NCBI RefSeq assembly: GCF_001280435.1
Contig: NZ_LBIP01000013.1
Location: 1,240,001 to 1,304,000 of the forward strand
DNA from: Mangrovimonas xylaniphaga
GTDB lineage: Bacteria > Bacteroidota > Bacteroidia > Flavobacteriales > Flavobacteriaceae
Direction of reading: 5' to 3'
DNA length: 64,000 nucleotides
The notes below the pieces were generated by a model. The model was not told where the DNA came from, did no database searches, and saw only the letters and a program-made list of their open reading frames with translations. This document shows positions 1 through 9,289 of this stretch, piece by piece (within the stretch, counting starts at the first letter, position 1; each line of letters begins with the position of its first letter). Both the position numbers and the translations under genes were made by a program.

Positions 1-140
1 GCTATTGGAAAAGTTTAGAAAGCATCCAACAATGGAAACAACACAGTGAACATTTGGTATCTCAACACAAAGGGAGAACCCATTGGTACAGCTGGTACAA
101 TGTAAAAATCTGCAAGGTAGAGCGCGAATACGAATTCTAA
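1..140 (+). CDS. C-terminal end of an antibiotic-biosynthesis-monooxygenase (ABM)-like protein, partial
   Basis: The third frame is open from the window edge to a TAA and encodes about 45 residues. They include a WKQHSEHLVSQHKGR stretch and the ending WYNVKICKVEREYEF. This tail resembles the small ferredoxin-like ABM proteins (dimeric heme or quinol monooxygenase fold), in which a conserved Trp and a final VxREYxF-type strand close the fold. The start lies outside the window, so neither length nor catalytic residues can be judged. It converges on the T9SS protein gene with a 10-base gap. Family assignment rests on resemblance of the tail only. Confidence 0.65.
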   Translation, partial: YWKSLESIQQWKQHSEHLVSQHKGRTHWYSWYNVKICKVEREYEF

Positions 141-150
141 AACATGTTGA

Positions 151-2517
151 TTATCGCTTCAAGGTAAAATGTCCTTGAAAAACCTGTCCTTCAATCTTGA
201 TCAAATACCAATAATCGCTTGTAGGCATTAAGGCATCATTATAGGTGCCATCCCAAGCAAAAGAGGTATTCCTTGAACTCACCAACAATTTCCCGAAACG
301 ATCAAACACATAAACTTCTGAAGATGAAAAGGACTCGATTCCTACCAAATCGAAACGGTCATTGTGTCCATCGAAATTAGGGGTCATCAACTTTGGAATC
401 ATAAAATGTAGATATTCCATCACTGCTTCTTCACAACCATTAATTTCTTGTACATGGATGGTATAATACCCGCCGGGCACATTATTGAACACATTACTGG
501 ATTGATAATCTATGCCATCCAAAGAATACATATAATCTCCTTCATTTTGCATGTTAATGATAATAGTAGCGCCATCTGAAACCACACTTTGAATCACCGG
601 TGGCCCAATTTCGATCAAGGTTATGGTTTTGGTGGCTTTACACCCTTCCGGACTGGTCACTTCCACTGTGTAAACTCCAGGTTCGTTTACATTGATACCT
701 TCTGTTGTTTGTCCGGTATTCCATAGATAACTCACATCCATAATATCGGTGTGAAGCATTATGTATTCCCCCTCACAAAAATATAAGGTTTCGTCCCAAA
801 CATCTGGGGTTTCGAAAAGATTCAGGCTTACAGGAACACTTCCTTGTGAAGGACAGCCGGTATCTTCAAAAACAGCCACAGCATAATAAGTTCCCAATTC
901 AGAAACCTCTAAAGAAGTACTATCTTCCACTAACAAATTCCCTCCTGTCTCGGCATCATACCAATTCACGGTCACTCCAGCGGGTACAGTAACACTCAAT
1001 TCAGCCGCTCCTTCTTCACACACATATACATCACCTGCGTTTAAAGGCAATTCTGGATAGATAATAGTCGTTGAAACTGGCGTTCGTGTTTCCGAAGTAC
1101 AACCGGTATCAGGAAATACTGCTTCTGCATAATACGTGCCTTCTTGAAGTGCTTCATAGATAGGACTATTGGCTAGCAACAAAGTGCCGTCTGTTTCGGC
1201 ATCATACCAATTTACCTGAACACCGTCTGGCACTGAAACGGAAAGCAAAGCCGCCCCATCATAACAATTAAAATCTACATCCCCATTGCTCAAAGGCGCC
1301 TCGGGAATAACACCAATTGCCGATATTTCCGTTCGAGAAACCGACACACAACCCGTTACAGGATCTACCGTCTCCACATAAAAACTGCCGACCATTGTCG
1401 CTTCATAACTAAGGCTATTTTCTGCCAACAAATTCCCATCTGCAGGCGCATCATACCAATTTACAATAAGACCATTTTCCGCAGTAACGGATAATAAAGC
1501 CTGACCTGTATCACAATTAAAATCTATATCCCCGTCACTTATTGCTAGTGCTGGATCTGGATTAATATCAATGAAAAATACTTCGGAATAAGTAATACAT
1601 TGATCGTTGCTTAGATTAACAGCTGCTTCCGCCACTTTGGTCCTGAAATATGTTGGACCATCTACAGTTACAGTAACATTTTGAGTCGTAACTCCAGGTA
1701 TATCCGTCCAATTTACGCCATCAACACTCTCTTGCCATTGAAAAGCATGAGTAGTATACACAGCATAATCAGGTGTAGCAATAAGATCCAAGTCATTAGG
1801 AATGGCACTATTACAAATACTTGTTTCGGTATTACCTAATTCATCGGTCACCACTGTCGTATCTCCACAAGCTTTAAAGACAATATCATCAATTGCTAAA
1901 TCATTTCCACAACCTCCTGGTGCATTATTGATCATTTTCAAAATCACCGAGGTTTGCCCCGCTTCCGTTTGAAATACCAAACCATATTGATTCCAAGTAA
2001 TCTCAGAAGACTCATAAACATTGCCTGTATCTCCAGATGCAATAAGTACGCTATTGGTCTCATCCCAAATCTGAAAGGTCACATTGATAGGAATTGCAGG
2101 ATTACAAGAGGTAGTCGCCGGGTTAATTAAATTTAAAACAAAAGCAGAAAATTCATAAGTTGTGAATTCACACAATTCTTCAACTTGTATTTGATAAAAC
2201 ACTCCAGTTGAAAAACTGCCATTTACCACCATACATTTCCCATTAACATCGCCAAGTGTATGGTCACTGGTTTTATACCATTTGTGATAATCGGTAGTAT
2301 TGGAAATGGTATACTCCCCTCCTGCAAAACTACCATAACCAGTAACATAATTATATGTTGTAACAGTACTTGGCAATGGTGGCCCATTACTTGTACCCGT
2401 TCCAAAATCCTCAACAAAAATGGGCTCTCCAGAAGTTCCTGTACAAAATCCCAATTGGGCATAGCCTGGAAAAGTTCCCAATATCAAAGCCAATAGCAGC
2501 TGGTTGATTAATCTCAT
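151..2517 (-). CDS. Secreted Ig-like repeat protein with T9SS type B (gliding-type) C-terminal sorting domain
   Basis: A 788-residue exported protein. A signal peptide (about residues 1-21, ending GYAQ) is followed by a jelly-roll-like region (about 40-216, ending LAIDDIVFKACG), an Ig-like stretch, three tandem repeats (about 328-566), one further PKD/Ig-like module with the SYLWNTGQTT motif, and a C-terminal domain. The C-terminal domain starts at MTPNFDGHNDRFDL and ends YWYLIKIEGQVFQGHFTLKR, the pattern of T9SS type B (gliding-motility-associated) signals. It is therefore expected to cross the outer membrane through the type IX system and be surface-bound or released. Paired cysteines in each repeat suggest disulfides. 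Ligand unknown. It is monocistronic, and no PorP/SprF partner is adjacent. Confidence 0.9.
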   Translation of the reverse strand: MRLINQLLLALILGTFPGYAQLGFCTGTSGEPIFVEDFGTGTSNGPPLPSTVTTYNYVTGYGSFAGGEYTISNTTDYHKWYKTSDHTLGDVNGKCMVVNGSFSTGVFYQIQVEELCEFTTYEFSAFVLNLINPATTSCNPAIPINVTFQIWDETNSVLIASGDTGNVYESSEITWNQYGLVFQTEAGQTSVILKMINNAPGGCGNDLAIDDIVFKACGDTTVVTDELGNTETSICNSAIPNDLDLIATPDYAVYTTHAFQWQESVDGVNWTDIPGVTTQNVTVTVDGPTYFRTKVAEAAVNLSNDQCITYSEVFFIDINPDPALAISDGDIDFNCDTGQALLSVTAENGLIVNWYDAPADGNLLAENSLSYEATMVGSFYVETVDPVTGCVSVSRTEISAIGVIPEAPLSNGDVDFNCYDGAALLSVSVPDGVQVNWYDAETDGTLLLANSPIYEALQEGTYYAEAVFPDTGCTSETRTPVSTTIIYPELPLNAGDVYVCEEGAAELSVTVPAGVTVNWYDAETGGNLLVEDSTSLEVSELGTYYAVAVFEDTGCPSQGSVPVSLNLFETPDVWDETLYFCEGEYIMLHTDIMDVSYLWNTGQTTEGINVNEPGVYTVEVTSPEGCKATKTITLIEIGPPVIQSVVSDGATIIINMQNEGDYMYSLDGIDYQSSNVFNNVPGGYYTIHVQEINGCEEAVMEYLHFMIPKLMTPNFDGHNDRFDLVGIESFSSSEVYVFDRFGKLLVSSRNTSFAWDGTYNDALMPTSDYWYLIKIEGQVFQGHFTLKR
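820..1536 (-). repeat. Three tandem Ig-like repeats inside the T9SS protein gene
   Basis: Three units of about 75-84 residues start at roughly residues 328, 412 and 494 of the encoded protein. Each carries an early Cys, a (V/I)NWYDAxxxGxLL core, a (F/Y)YxExV-like strand and a (D/V)TGC motif. The second and third units are the most alike, which suggests duplication inside the gene. Such arrays usually act as stalks in surface proteins; that role is inferred. Confidence 0.8.
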
Positions 2518-2656
2518 TTAAAAAATTGACTTGAATTAGCATTGTAATCTAAATCTATAGATCTTTATTTTAAAATTGATACTCTCTTTTAACCTTCAAT
2601 TAACCTTCAGTTAACATTCAAATAAAAAATATCCCCAGGTCTGGATTTTATATTAA

Positions 2657-2848
2657 TTAGGGTTCATCCTCCAAATAGCACATTCCAAACAGGACGCAAC
2701 AGTATTTTGGTATTTGGACCAAACCTTTATTGGACAAACCGAAACCCTTCATGAAATGGCCATTTTACCTGAAACCGGAGAACACCTTATTACCGTTATG
2801 GATGAATTCGGCAATCAAACCCAACGAAAAATCACAATTTCAAATTAA
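2657..2848 (+). pseudogene. pbpC: 3' remnant of a penicillin-binding protein 1C gene (pbpC)
   Basis: After an in-frame TAA at 2654-2656, the frame runs about 63 residues without an initiating ATG at its beginning and ends in TAA. It contains HSKQDATVFWYLDQTFIGQT, LPETGEHLITVMDEFGNQ and KITISN. This matches the extreme C-terminal BiPBP_C domain of PBP1C (a FWYLD-x4-G strand followed by GxHxxxxxDExG). The transglycosylase and transpeptidase domains are absent from the window, so this is a decayed tail. It implies that a pbpC gene was deleted or rearranged here. The remaining bases between 2518 and 2912 are AT-rich and I see no other gene in them. Confidence 0.7.
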
Positions 2849-2912
2849 ACCATAATCTCCTCCCATTTATAAATTGCTTACATTTGTTGAACCAATTATT
2901 TAAATATATACA

Positions 2913-3347
2913 ATGTACAGTACAATCAAATTTCTGCATTCATATTGGGCCTATCTGGTTCTCATTATTTTAATTTTAGCAACCTTTAATGCGTTGATGA
3001 AATTTTTCAGCGATAAAGAATTCTCTGCAAAAGATTTCAGAATCTCGTTATTCACGCTTATTGTGACTCATATTCAATTATTGTTAGGGCTTATTTTATA
3101 CTTTGTATCTCCCAACGGATTGCAAACCATAAGAATGAATGGCATGGGAGGCTTAAACAGCCTATCCAGACTTATGGCCGTTGAACATCCATTTGTAGCC
3201 ATTTTGGCGGTAACCTTTATCACCATTGGTTACTCGAAACACAAAAAGAAATTGACATCGAAACCAAAATTCAAGTCTTTAGCTATTTTTTATTCTTTAG
3301 GATTGATATTAATTCTCTCTAGAATCCCTTGGAGCAACTGGTTATAA
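2913..3347 (+). CDS. Four-helix integral membrane protein of unknown function (cytochrome-b-like label in Bacteroidota)
   Basis: 144 residues with about four hydrophobic segments: roughly 12-32, 48-68, 92-110 and 122-140. His residues lie near helix ends (FLHSYWAYLV, VTHIQLLLG, AVEHPFVAI). Small proteins like this in flavobacteria are often labelled cytochrome b because of the helix-borne histidines, but no heme site is demonstrable here. It is a single gene followed by a strong terminator and flanked upstream by the decayed pbpC tail. Function not recognised. Confidence 0.75.
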   Translation: MYSTIKFLHSYWAYLVLIILILATFNALMKFFSDKEFSAKDFRISLFTLIVTHIQLLLGLILYFVSPNGLQTIRMNGMGGLNSLSRLMAVEHPFVAILAVTFITIGYSKHKKKLTSKPKFKSLAIFYSLGLILILSRIPWSNWL

Positions 3348-3354
3348 AAATTAA

Positions 3355-3387
3355 AAAGGCGTCAATTTTCATTGGCGCCTTTTTTTT
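3355..3387. terminator. Bidirectional intrinsic terminator
   Basis: A hairpin with outer stem AAAGGCG/CGCCTTT and inner stem CAAT/ATTG. It is followed by a T run on the plus strand and preceded by an A run that serves the minus strand. It separates the membrane protein gene from the converging EEP gene. Read on the minus strand, the loop is GAAA. Confidence 0.85.
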
Positions 3388-4444
3388 ATTCAGCTACTTC
3401 TTTGATCAAATAGATATATACAGGAAAGTGATCGCTAAATCCATCGGTAAAACCTCCATCCGCAAAACTCCGCAATGGATAACCTTTATACCGACCATAT
3501 TTATTGGTCAAATAGTTTTTATTGAAAATTCCCGCTTTGTAAAACCTAAACGACGAATAATCCTTTTCAATTAAAGGCTTGGTCATCAATATTTGATCGA
3601 ACAAACTCCAGGCATCACGGTACGCAGTGGTTCCCAATCCCTCCTTTTTGAACAGGTCTTCATACGGATTATAAATACCTTTCAACTGCACATCCTCACG
3701 ATTGGCTTTGGCATTCAACACCTTTTTCACACTGGCATTGGTAGGATCGTCATTCAAATCGCCCATGGTAATGATCTTAGCATAGGGATCTATAGACTGT
3801 AAAGAATCAATCATATGCTTATTCAATTTGGCCGCGGCAATTCTTTTTGGCCTACTTTTAGCCTCCCCTCCACGTCTGGAAGGCCAGTGATTTACAATAA
3901 TATGAATCAGTTCCCCTTCCAATTCCCCGGACACCAGCAATTGGTCTCGGGTATAAATCCGCTTCTGACTCTCATCATCATAAATTTTCAATTCATAAGA
4001 AGCATCATGAAGCGGCCTAAATAAATCCTTTTGATAAAGTAGAGCCACGTCAATACCCCGTGCATCGGGCGAATCAAAATGTACAATTCCGTAGTCCTTA
4101 CCTATAAGCAAGGAATCGTTTACCAAATCCTCCAAAACTTGACGGTTCTCCACTTCGGAAACCCCAATTATCACAGGAGAATTATTGGAAATATTTGTCC
4201 CGATTTCAGAAATCACTCTAGCCATATTATGAACCTTTTTCATATATACCTCCTTGATATCCGTTTTCATTTCCAAAATTGGGCTGGCCTCATCAAACTT
4301 TACCGGGTCATTGATAGTATCGAAGAGATTTTCCAGATTGTAAAAGGCAACCGTGTGGATTTTAAATTTCTTCTTTTCCTGGGCAGTTATGACCAATGAT
4401 GCACTTAAAAACAGCAAAAACAACCAGTAATTTAAACTTTTCAT
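3386..4444 (-). CDS. Exported endonuclease/exonuclease/phosphatase (EEP) family protein
   Basis: 352 residues with a signal peptide (MKSLNYWLFLLFLSASLVITAQ). The EEP (DNase I-like) motifs appear in order: YNLENLFDT, SEVENRQVL (metal-binding Glu), NHWPSRRGG (catalytic His region), GDLNDDP (Asp/Asn) and the terminal SDHFPV. The protein should be a Mg-dependent phosphodiesterase acting in the periplasm or outside the cell. It is divergent from a TonB-dependent receptor/DUF5689 lipoprotein pair, which suggests nucleic-acid or phosphoester scavenging. Substrate (DNA, RNA, phospholipid or sugar phosphate) cannot be read from sequence. A second, apparently cytoplasmic paralogue lies near 15 kb. Confidence 0.9.
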   Translation of the reverse strand: MKSLNYWLFLLFLSASLVITAQEKKKFKIHTVAFYNLENLFDTINDPVKFDEASPILEMKTDIKEVYMKKVHNMARVISEIGTNISNNSPVIIGVSEVENRQVLEDLVNDSLLIGKDYGIVHFDSPDARGIDVALLYQKDLFRPLHDASYELKIYDDESQKRIYTRDQLLVSGELEGELIHIIVNHWPSRRGGEAKSRPKRIAAAKLNKHMIDSLQSIDPYAKIITMGDLNDDPTNASVKKVLNAKANREDVQLKGIYNPYEDLFKKEGLGTTAYRDAWSLFDQILMTKPLIEKDYSSFRFYKAGIFNKNYLTNKYGRYKGYPLRSFADGGFTDGFSDHFPVYIYLIKEVAE

Positions 4445-4581
4445 TTAGTGAACGTTATATTTTGATTAATATCTAACAGTTTCAAATTCAAATTTATTTA
4501 TTTCTTATAAATAATGTATTTTAGTTAGCTTTAAATAACTGTTACTTAACAAACAAGAGCATTTTAACACTAACCATAAGT

Positions 4582-7341
4582 ATGAAAAGAAAACTACTTG
4601 CCCTCATAGTTACCATTTGTTCTCCTATTTTATTGATTGCCCAACAAACCCTCGTTAAAGGAAGCGTAAAAGACGCAGCCACATTTGAACCCATCCCCGG
4701 CGTAATAGTTACCATTGAATCCAGCCAGCAAACTACACTAACCGATGCTTTTGGAAGCTTTACTTTTTCGGAAAACCTTCCTTTGGGAGAACAGGTCCTT
4801 AAAATTGAAAAGACAGGGTATATTGCCAAACGCTATCCCATTGTTATCCAAACCGGCAAAACAGTAGACATCTCTGATATGACAATGGCGATTGATGTCT
4901 CCGATTCTGCCGATCTATTTACTATCACACTTTCTGATGACGAATTAAATGATGACACCAGTGCTTCCGACAATATTTCTGGCCTGCTACAGTCTTCACA
5001 GGATGTATTTCAACGTACAGCTGCTTTTGAGTTCAGTTCCTCTTTTTTTAAGGTAAGAGGCTTGGATTCGGAGAATGGCTCGGTGTTGATTAACGGGATC
5101 GAAATGAACAAACTTTTCAACGGCAGGCCACAATGGAGTAATTGGGGCGGACTAAATGACGTGGTCCGCAACCAAGAACTCACAACAGGCCTAGCACCTT
5201 CCAACTATACATTTGGAGGAATTTTAGGAACTAACAATATTAATACAAGAGCCTCGAGCTATAGAAGAGGTGGCCGTGTGACCTATTCTTCTTCCAACAG
5301 AAGTTACACCCATCGTGTGATGGGTACATACGCCTCAGGATTGGTAAAAGGCGATTGGGCCTATGCCATATCTGTGGGCAGACGCTGGGGAAATGAAGGC
5401 TATCAGGATGCCACATTTTACGATGCCAATTCCATCTTCGCGTCTGTTGAAAAGAAAATCAACGACAAGCACAGTCTTAATTTCACTTCCATTTATGCCC
5501 CAAATAGAAGAGGCAAATCATCACCAAACACACAGGAGGTTTATGATTTAAAAGACATCAGATACAACGAGTATTGGGGCTATCACGATGGAGAAAAACG
5601 CAACTCGCGGATCAAGGAAGTGGTAGAGCCCATCCTTATGTTGAATCATTATTGGGACATTAGCGACAAAACCAAATTGAATACCAACATTGCTTACCAA
5701 TTTGGAAAGTTAGGAAATAGTAGATTGGATTATTCGGGTGGCGCCAATCCAAGTCCCACCTATTACCAGCTCTTACCAAGTTATGCCTTGGCAGACCCTG
5801 ACGGACCAGACTACGACACCGCCTACCAATTGGAACAAAATTTCTTGAATAATGGACAAATAGATTGGAACCGGATTTACGATGCCAACCTTACCAACAA
5901 TATCACGGGCAACCCAAACGCTTATGTGCTGTATGAAGACCGAAGCGACGACCAGCAACTTACGGTGAACTCTATTTTCTCTTCCGAGATTTCAGAGAAC
6001 ATTTTACTGAATGCCCGTATGGACTACAAAAATTTAAATTCGGAAAACTTTGCAGAAATTATGGATCTCTTGGGAGGTTCGGGATATTTAAACTTGGACA
6101 GTTTTGACAACTTTCAGTATGACCTTCAAAACCCCGATAGAATTGTGGGTGAAGGCGGAAAAATTCGCTACAACTACAACCTTTTGGCCTCTGTGGTTTC
6201 AGGATATGCCCAGGCACTGTTCAAATACAATAAAATAGATTTCTACCTTTCGGGAAGTTTAAGCACCACTACATACCAACGTGAAGGCCTTTGGCAGCAT
6301 GAACGCTATCAGGACAACTCGCTTGGGAAAGGCGAAAAGCTCACCTTTAATGGCTTTGGAGCCAAAGGTGGATTCACCTATAAAATTACAGGAAAGCATT
6401 TATTGGATGTTAACGCTGGTTTCATTACCAAAGCGCCTTCATTGAGAAACACCTACTCCAACGCCCGTGAAAACGATGCCGTTGTAAGAGGTATTGAAGA
6501 AGAAAAACTAACTTCTGTAGATGCTAGCTACATTTTTAGATCTCCAATTATTAAGGCTCGCATCACTGCTTTCTACACCAAAATTGAAGACGCCAACGAA
6601 ATCTCGTTTTATTACGCAGACGGCATCAGCAGTTTTGAAATTGAAGACAATGACTCTTCTGCCTTTGTTCAGGAAATCCTACAGGGAATTGACAAAAAAC
6701 ACCTAGGCACCGAAATTGGAATCGAAGCCCAAGTCACCCCAACCATCAAGCTTAAGGGAGTCGCATCTATAGGGCAATACACCTACGACAACAACCCTAA
6801 TTTATATCTAACATCATCAAGTTTTACCAATGAAAATGGCATTGATTTTGGTCAATCCAACCTAAAAAACTACAAAATAGCAGGAGGTCCACAAAAAGCC
6901 TATTCCATAGGATTTGAATATCGAGATCCAGATTATTGGTGGGTAGGAGCCACTTCCAACTTTTTTACAAACACCTATGTAGATATTAGCCCGTTGACTA
7001 GAACCCGAAACTTCTATTTGGACAGCGACGGCCTTCCTTTCAATGATTACGACCCCGAAATTGCCAAACAACTGTTGAAACAAGAACGATTTGACGACTA
7101 TATGGTAGTAAACCTTATTGGAGGTAAATCGTGGAAAATCAATGATTATTACATAGGCTTTTTTGCTAGCATCAACAACCTTTTGAACAAGACCTATAAA
7201 ACCGGTGGTTTTGAACAAGGAAGAAACGCCAATTACCAAGAGCTAAAAGAGGACGCCAGTAACGACATACCCGTATTTTCACCAAAATATTGGTATGGTA
7301 GAGGCACAACCTACTTTGTAAATGTTTACTTCAAATTTTAA
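4582..7341 (+). CDS. TonB-dependent receptor with N-terminal carboxypeptidase-regulatory-like domain
   Basis: 919 residues. A signal peptide (ends LLIAQQ) precedes a CarboxypepD_reg-like beta-sandwich (about 25-110: GSVKDAATFEPIPGVIVTI), then a plug domain (about 130-230, with VRGLDSENGSVLINGIEMN) and a 22-strand-type barrel that ends in the aromatic FVNVYFKF. The domain order is that of Bacteroidota TonB receptors of the CirA/SusC-like type. It should import a substrate across the outer membrane using TonB energy. The DUF5689 lipoprotein follows within 50 bases, probably in one operon, and the exported EEP enzyme is divergent. A TATTTTAG box at 4517-4524 is a weak promoter candidate. Confidence 0.92.
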   Translation: MKRKLLALIVTICSPILLIAQQTLVKGSVKDAATFEPIPGVIVTIESSQQTTLTDAFGSFTFSENLPLGEQVLKIEKTGYIAKRYPIVIQTGKTVDISDMTMAIDVSDSADLFTITLSDDELNDDTSASDNISGLLQSSQDVFQRTAAFEFSSSFFKVRGLDSENGSVLINGIEMNKLFNGRPQWSNWGGLNDVVRNQELTTGLAPSNYTFGGILGTNNINTRASSYRRGGRVTYSSSNRSYTHRVMGTYASGLVKGDWAYAISVGRRWGNEGYQDATFYDANSIFASVEKKINDKHSLNFTSIYAPNRRGKSSPNTQEVYDLKDIRYNEYWGYHDGEKRNSRIKEVVEPILMLNHYWDISDKTKLNTNIAYQFGKLGNSRLDYSGGANPSPTYYQLLPSYALADPDGPDYDTAYQLEQNFLNNGQIDWNRIYDANLTNNITGNPNAYVLYEDRSDDQQLTVNSIFSSEISENILLNARMDYKNLNSENFAEIMDLLGGSGYLNLDSFDNFQYDLQNPDRIVGEGGKIRYNYNLLASVVSGYAQALFKYNKIDFYLSGSLSTTTYQREGLWQHERYQDNSLGKGEKLTFNGFGAKGGFTYKITGKHLLDVNAGFITKAPSLRNTYSNARENDAVVRGIEEEKLTSVDASYIFRSPIIKARITAFYTKIEDANEISFYYADGISSFEIEDNDSSAFVQEILQGIDKKHLGTEIGIEAQVTPTIKLKGVASIGQYTYDNNPNLYLTSSSFTNENGIDFGQSNLKNYKIAGGPQKAYSIGFEYRDPDYWWVGATSNFFTNTYVDISPLTRTRNFYLDSDGLPFNDYDPEIAKQLLKQERFDDYMVVNLIGGKSWKINDYYIGFFASINNLLNKTYKTGGFEQGRNANYQELKEDASNDIPVFSPKYWYGRGTTYFVNVYFKF

Positions 7342-7382
7342 AAAAAACAACTATGAAAAATAAATTAGTAATCCGTACACAA

Positions 7383-8789
7383 ATGAAAAGATACATTAGG
7401 CTTTTAACGGTTTTCACCTTCATAACCACAATAACTTCCTGCGTTCAAGATGACGATTTTTCAGTACCAACAACTCTTGGCAATGAAGAGAATCAAAATC
7501 TACAAACTTTATTGGAAAATGGCACCGAAGTTTCCATGGAAACTGTAAAGGCCATGTACCAAGAAGGAGAAGTCATCGAACAAATTACTTCCGATATTTA
7601 TGTAAAAGGCTATGTAACCTCGTCCGACTTTACCGGAAACTTTTATAAAGAATTCTTTTTTCAAAACGCTCCAGAAAACCCTACCAATGCCTTAAAAGTA
7701 ATCTTGAACAGGGTAGATTCCTATAATCAATTCAATCCTGGAAGAGAAGTTTACATCAATCTAAAAGGACTATACGTAGGAGAAGAGCGCGTTGGTAACG
7801 GTGTCACAACCATTGGAGGCAAAACAGAAACCGATCAATACGGGACCACTGTGGTAGCCCTTACTGAAAACCAAATCAAGACTAATTTATTGCGCTCCCA
7901 AAACACCACTACCATTAGCCCTAAAGCAATGACCTTTTCCCAAATATCCGATGACAATATTGGAATGCTCATTAGTGTTGACAATGTAGAATTTGAAGAC
8001 AACCTAGAAGGAGCCACCTATTTTGACCCTATCGAAGATTACGATACACAAAGAACCCTTCAAACCTGTGATGGTTTTGGTTACGCCACCTTTCCTCTAG
8101 AGACTAGTTCATTTGCCAATTTCAAAGACGACCTATTACCCACAGGAAACGGTTTAATAACAGCAATTGTAAACAAAACTTTTGACGGAAGTACCTTGGT
8201 ATTGACCTTAAACAATACTGAAGATGTTAACCTTAACAATACGCGTTGTTCTCTTCTGGACCCTTCGGATTTTACAGTAATTTTTGAAGAAGACTTTCAA
8301 ACAGCTATCAACAATACCAACTTTGATTTTGAAGGATGGACCAATTTCAACGAAGAAGGCAATTATAAATGGAGAGAAAAAACCTATTCAGGAAATGGCT
8401 ATATTGAATTTAGCACCTACAATTCCGGAAGCCCTGTCAATATTGCTTGGGTTGTCACTCCAGCATTCGACATGGATGCCCAGGACAATGAATTTTTAAA
8501 CTTTAAAACGGCACAACACCATTTGGATTCTCCTGAAAACACTATAGAACTATTTGTTTCTACCAACTACAATGGCACCGATGTGCTTGCTGCAACTTGG
8601 GAACCTATAAGTGCCAATTTTGCCTCGCAATCAGATGACTGGTATGATTTTGTGGATTCCGGGCTAATTGATCTTTCTTCCTATTCAGGAACCTTACATG
8701 CAGCCTTTAAAGTGGTAGGTTCAGGAACAGATACCACCTTGGATGGCGCCTATCAAATTGATGATTTATCCATCATTGCGTCAAACTAA
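7383..8789 (+). CDS. DUF5689-type surface/periplasmic lipoprotein
   Basis: The ATG used here begins MKRYIRLLTVFTF and leads directly to a lipobox ending ITSC. An upstream in-frame ATG at 7353 would add ten residues and cannot be excluded. The mature protein (about 450 residues) has a DUF5689-like OB-fold region: ITSDIYVKGYVTSSDFTGNF, then LINVDNVEFED-like strands. A C-terminal beta-sandwich resembles the choice-of-anchor J type (AWVVTPAFDMDAQDNEFLNF, ending GAYQIDDLSII). Such lipoproteins are typically encoded with TonB receptors and probably bind the receptor's ligand at the outer membrane. The specific ligand is unknown. Confidence 0.85.
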   Translation: MKRYIRLLTVFTFITTITSCVQDDDFSVPTTLGNEENQNLQTLLENGTEVSMETVKAMYQEGEVIEQITSDIYVKGYVTSSDFTGNFYKEFFFQNAPENPTNALKVILNRVDSYNQFNPGREVYINLKGLYVGEERVGNGVTTIGGKTETDQYGTTVVALTENQIKTNLLRSQNTTTISPKAMTFSQISDDNIGMLISVDNVEFEDNLEGATYFDPIEDYDTQRTLQTCDGFGYATFPLETSSFANFKDDLLPTGNGLITAIVNKTFDGSTLVLTLNNTEDVNLNNTRCSLLDPSDFTVIFEEDFQTAINNTNFDFEGWTNFNEEGNYKWREKTYSGNGYIEFSTYNSGSPVNIAWVVTPAFDMDAQDNEFLNFKTAQHHLDSPENTIELFVSTNYNGTDVLAATWEPISANFASQSDDWYDFVDSGLIDLSSYSGTLHAAFKVVGSGTDTTLDGAYQIDDLSIIASN

Positions 8790-8811
8790 ACAAAACTATA
8801 TCTATCTTTCG

Positions 8812-8837
8812 GCCGACTTTTAAGTCGGCTTTTTTTT
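8812..8837 (+). terminator. Intrinsic terminator of the TonB receptor/DUF5689 operon
   Basis: Perfect GCCGAC/GTCGGC stem extended by complementary T/A bases, followed by eight T residues. Confidence 0.9.
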
Positions 8838-8855
8838 GTTTAAAACCTAACGCAT

Positions 8856-9233
8856 ATGACTTTCTTTGACGCACTATTTTTTAGCGCCTTTAACCTCTTA
8901 AAAACAAAATACAAAACCAAGGCAACCCGCATAAGCACCATCTATCTAACTATCGTGCAATGCTCCTTTCTACTATTCTTGGGAGTTTTCTTTTCAGAAT
9001 TTTTAAATCAAATGCGAGTAAATACCATGTCATCTTCTAAAGCTTGGACATTGTTTGGTATTTTGGCCATCATTCTTTATTTCAAAAATTGGATCCAATA
9101 CAGCGGAAAGAAAAGACGCGTAAAAAATGCTAAAGTGATTCATAACAAAATACCGCAATACAGCATCTGGATACTTTGTTTACTCCCTATTGGTGTTCTA
9201 TTTGTATCTATACTTTTACTAAAGATTTTATAA
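8856..9233 (+). CDS. Small three-helix membrane protein, unknown
   Basis: 125 residues with three strongly hydrophobic segments: about 27-48 (YLTIVQCSFLLFLGVFF), 64-80 (LFGILAIILYF) and 103-123 (IWILCLLPIGVLFVSILLL). A basic loop (SGKKRRVKNAK) follows the second. There is no signal peptide or catalytic motif. It sits alone between two terminators, so it probably has its own promoter. I do not recognise the family; similar short membrane proteins are common in flavobacteria. Confidence 0.65.
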   Translation: MTFFDALFFSAFNLLKTKYKTKATRISTIYLTIVQCSFLLFLGVFFSEFLNQMRVNTMSSSKAWTLFGILAIILYFKNWIQYSGKKRRVKNAKVIHNKIPQYSIWILCLLPIGVLFVSILLLKIL

Positions 9234-9261
9234 AAAAAAGCCCCATCATTTCTGACGGGGC
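9232..9261 (-). terminator. Intrinsic terminator of the lectin/SprF/OmpA operon
   Basis: Read on the minus strand it is an AGCCCC/GGGGCT-type stem extended by TCA/TGA around a GAAA loop, followed by a run of eight T residues. The plus-strand side has no T run. Confidence 0.85.
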
Positions 9262-9289
9262 TCAATTAACACTTAGTTATTCAGTTAGG

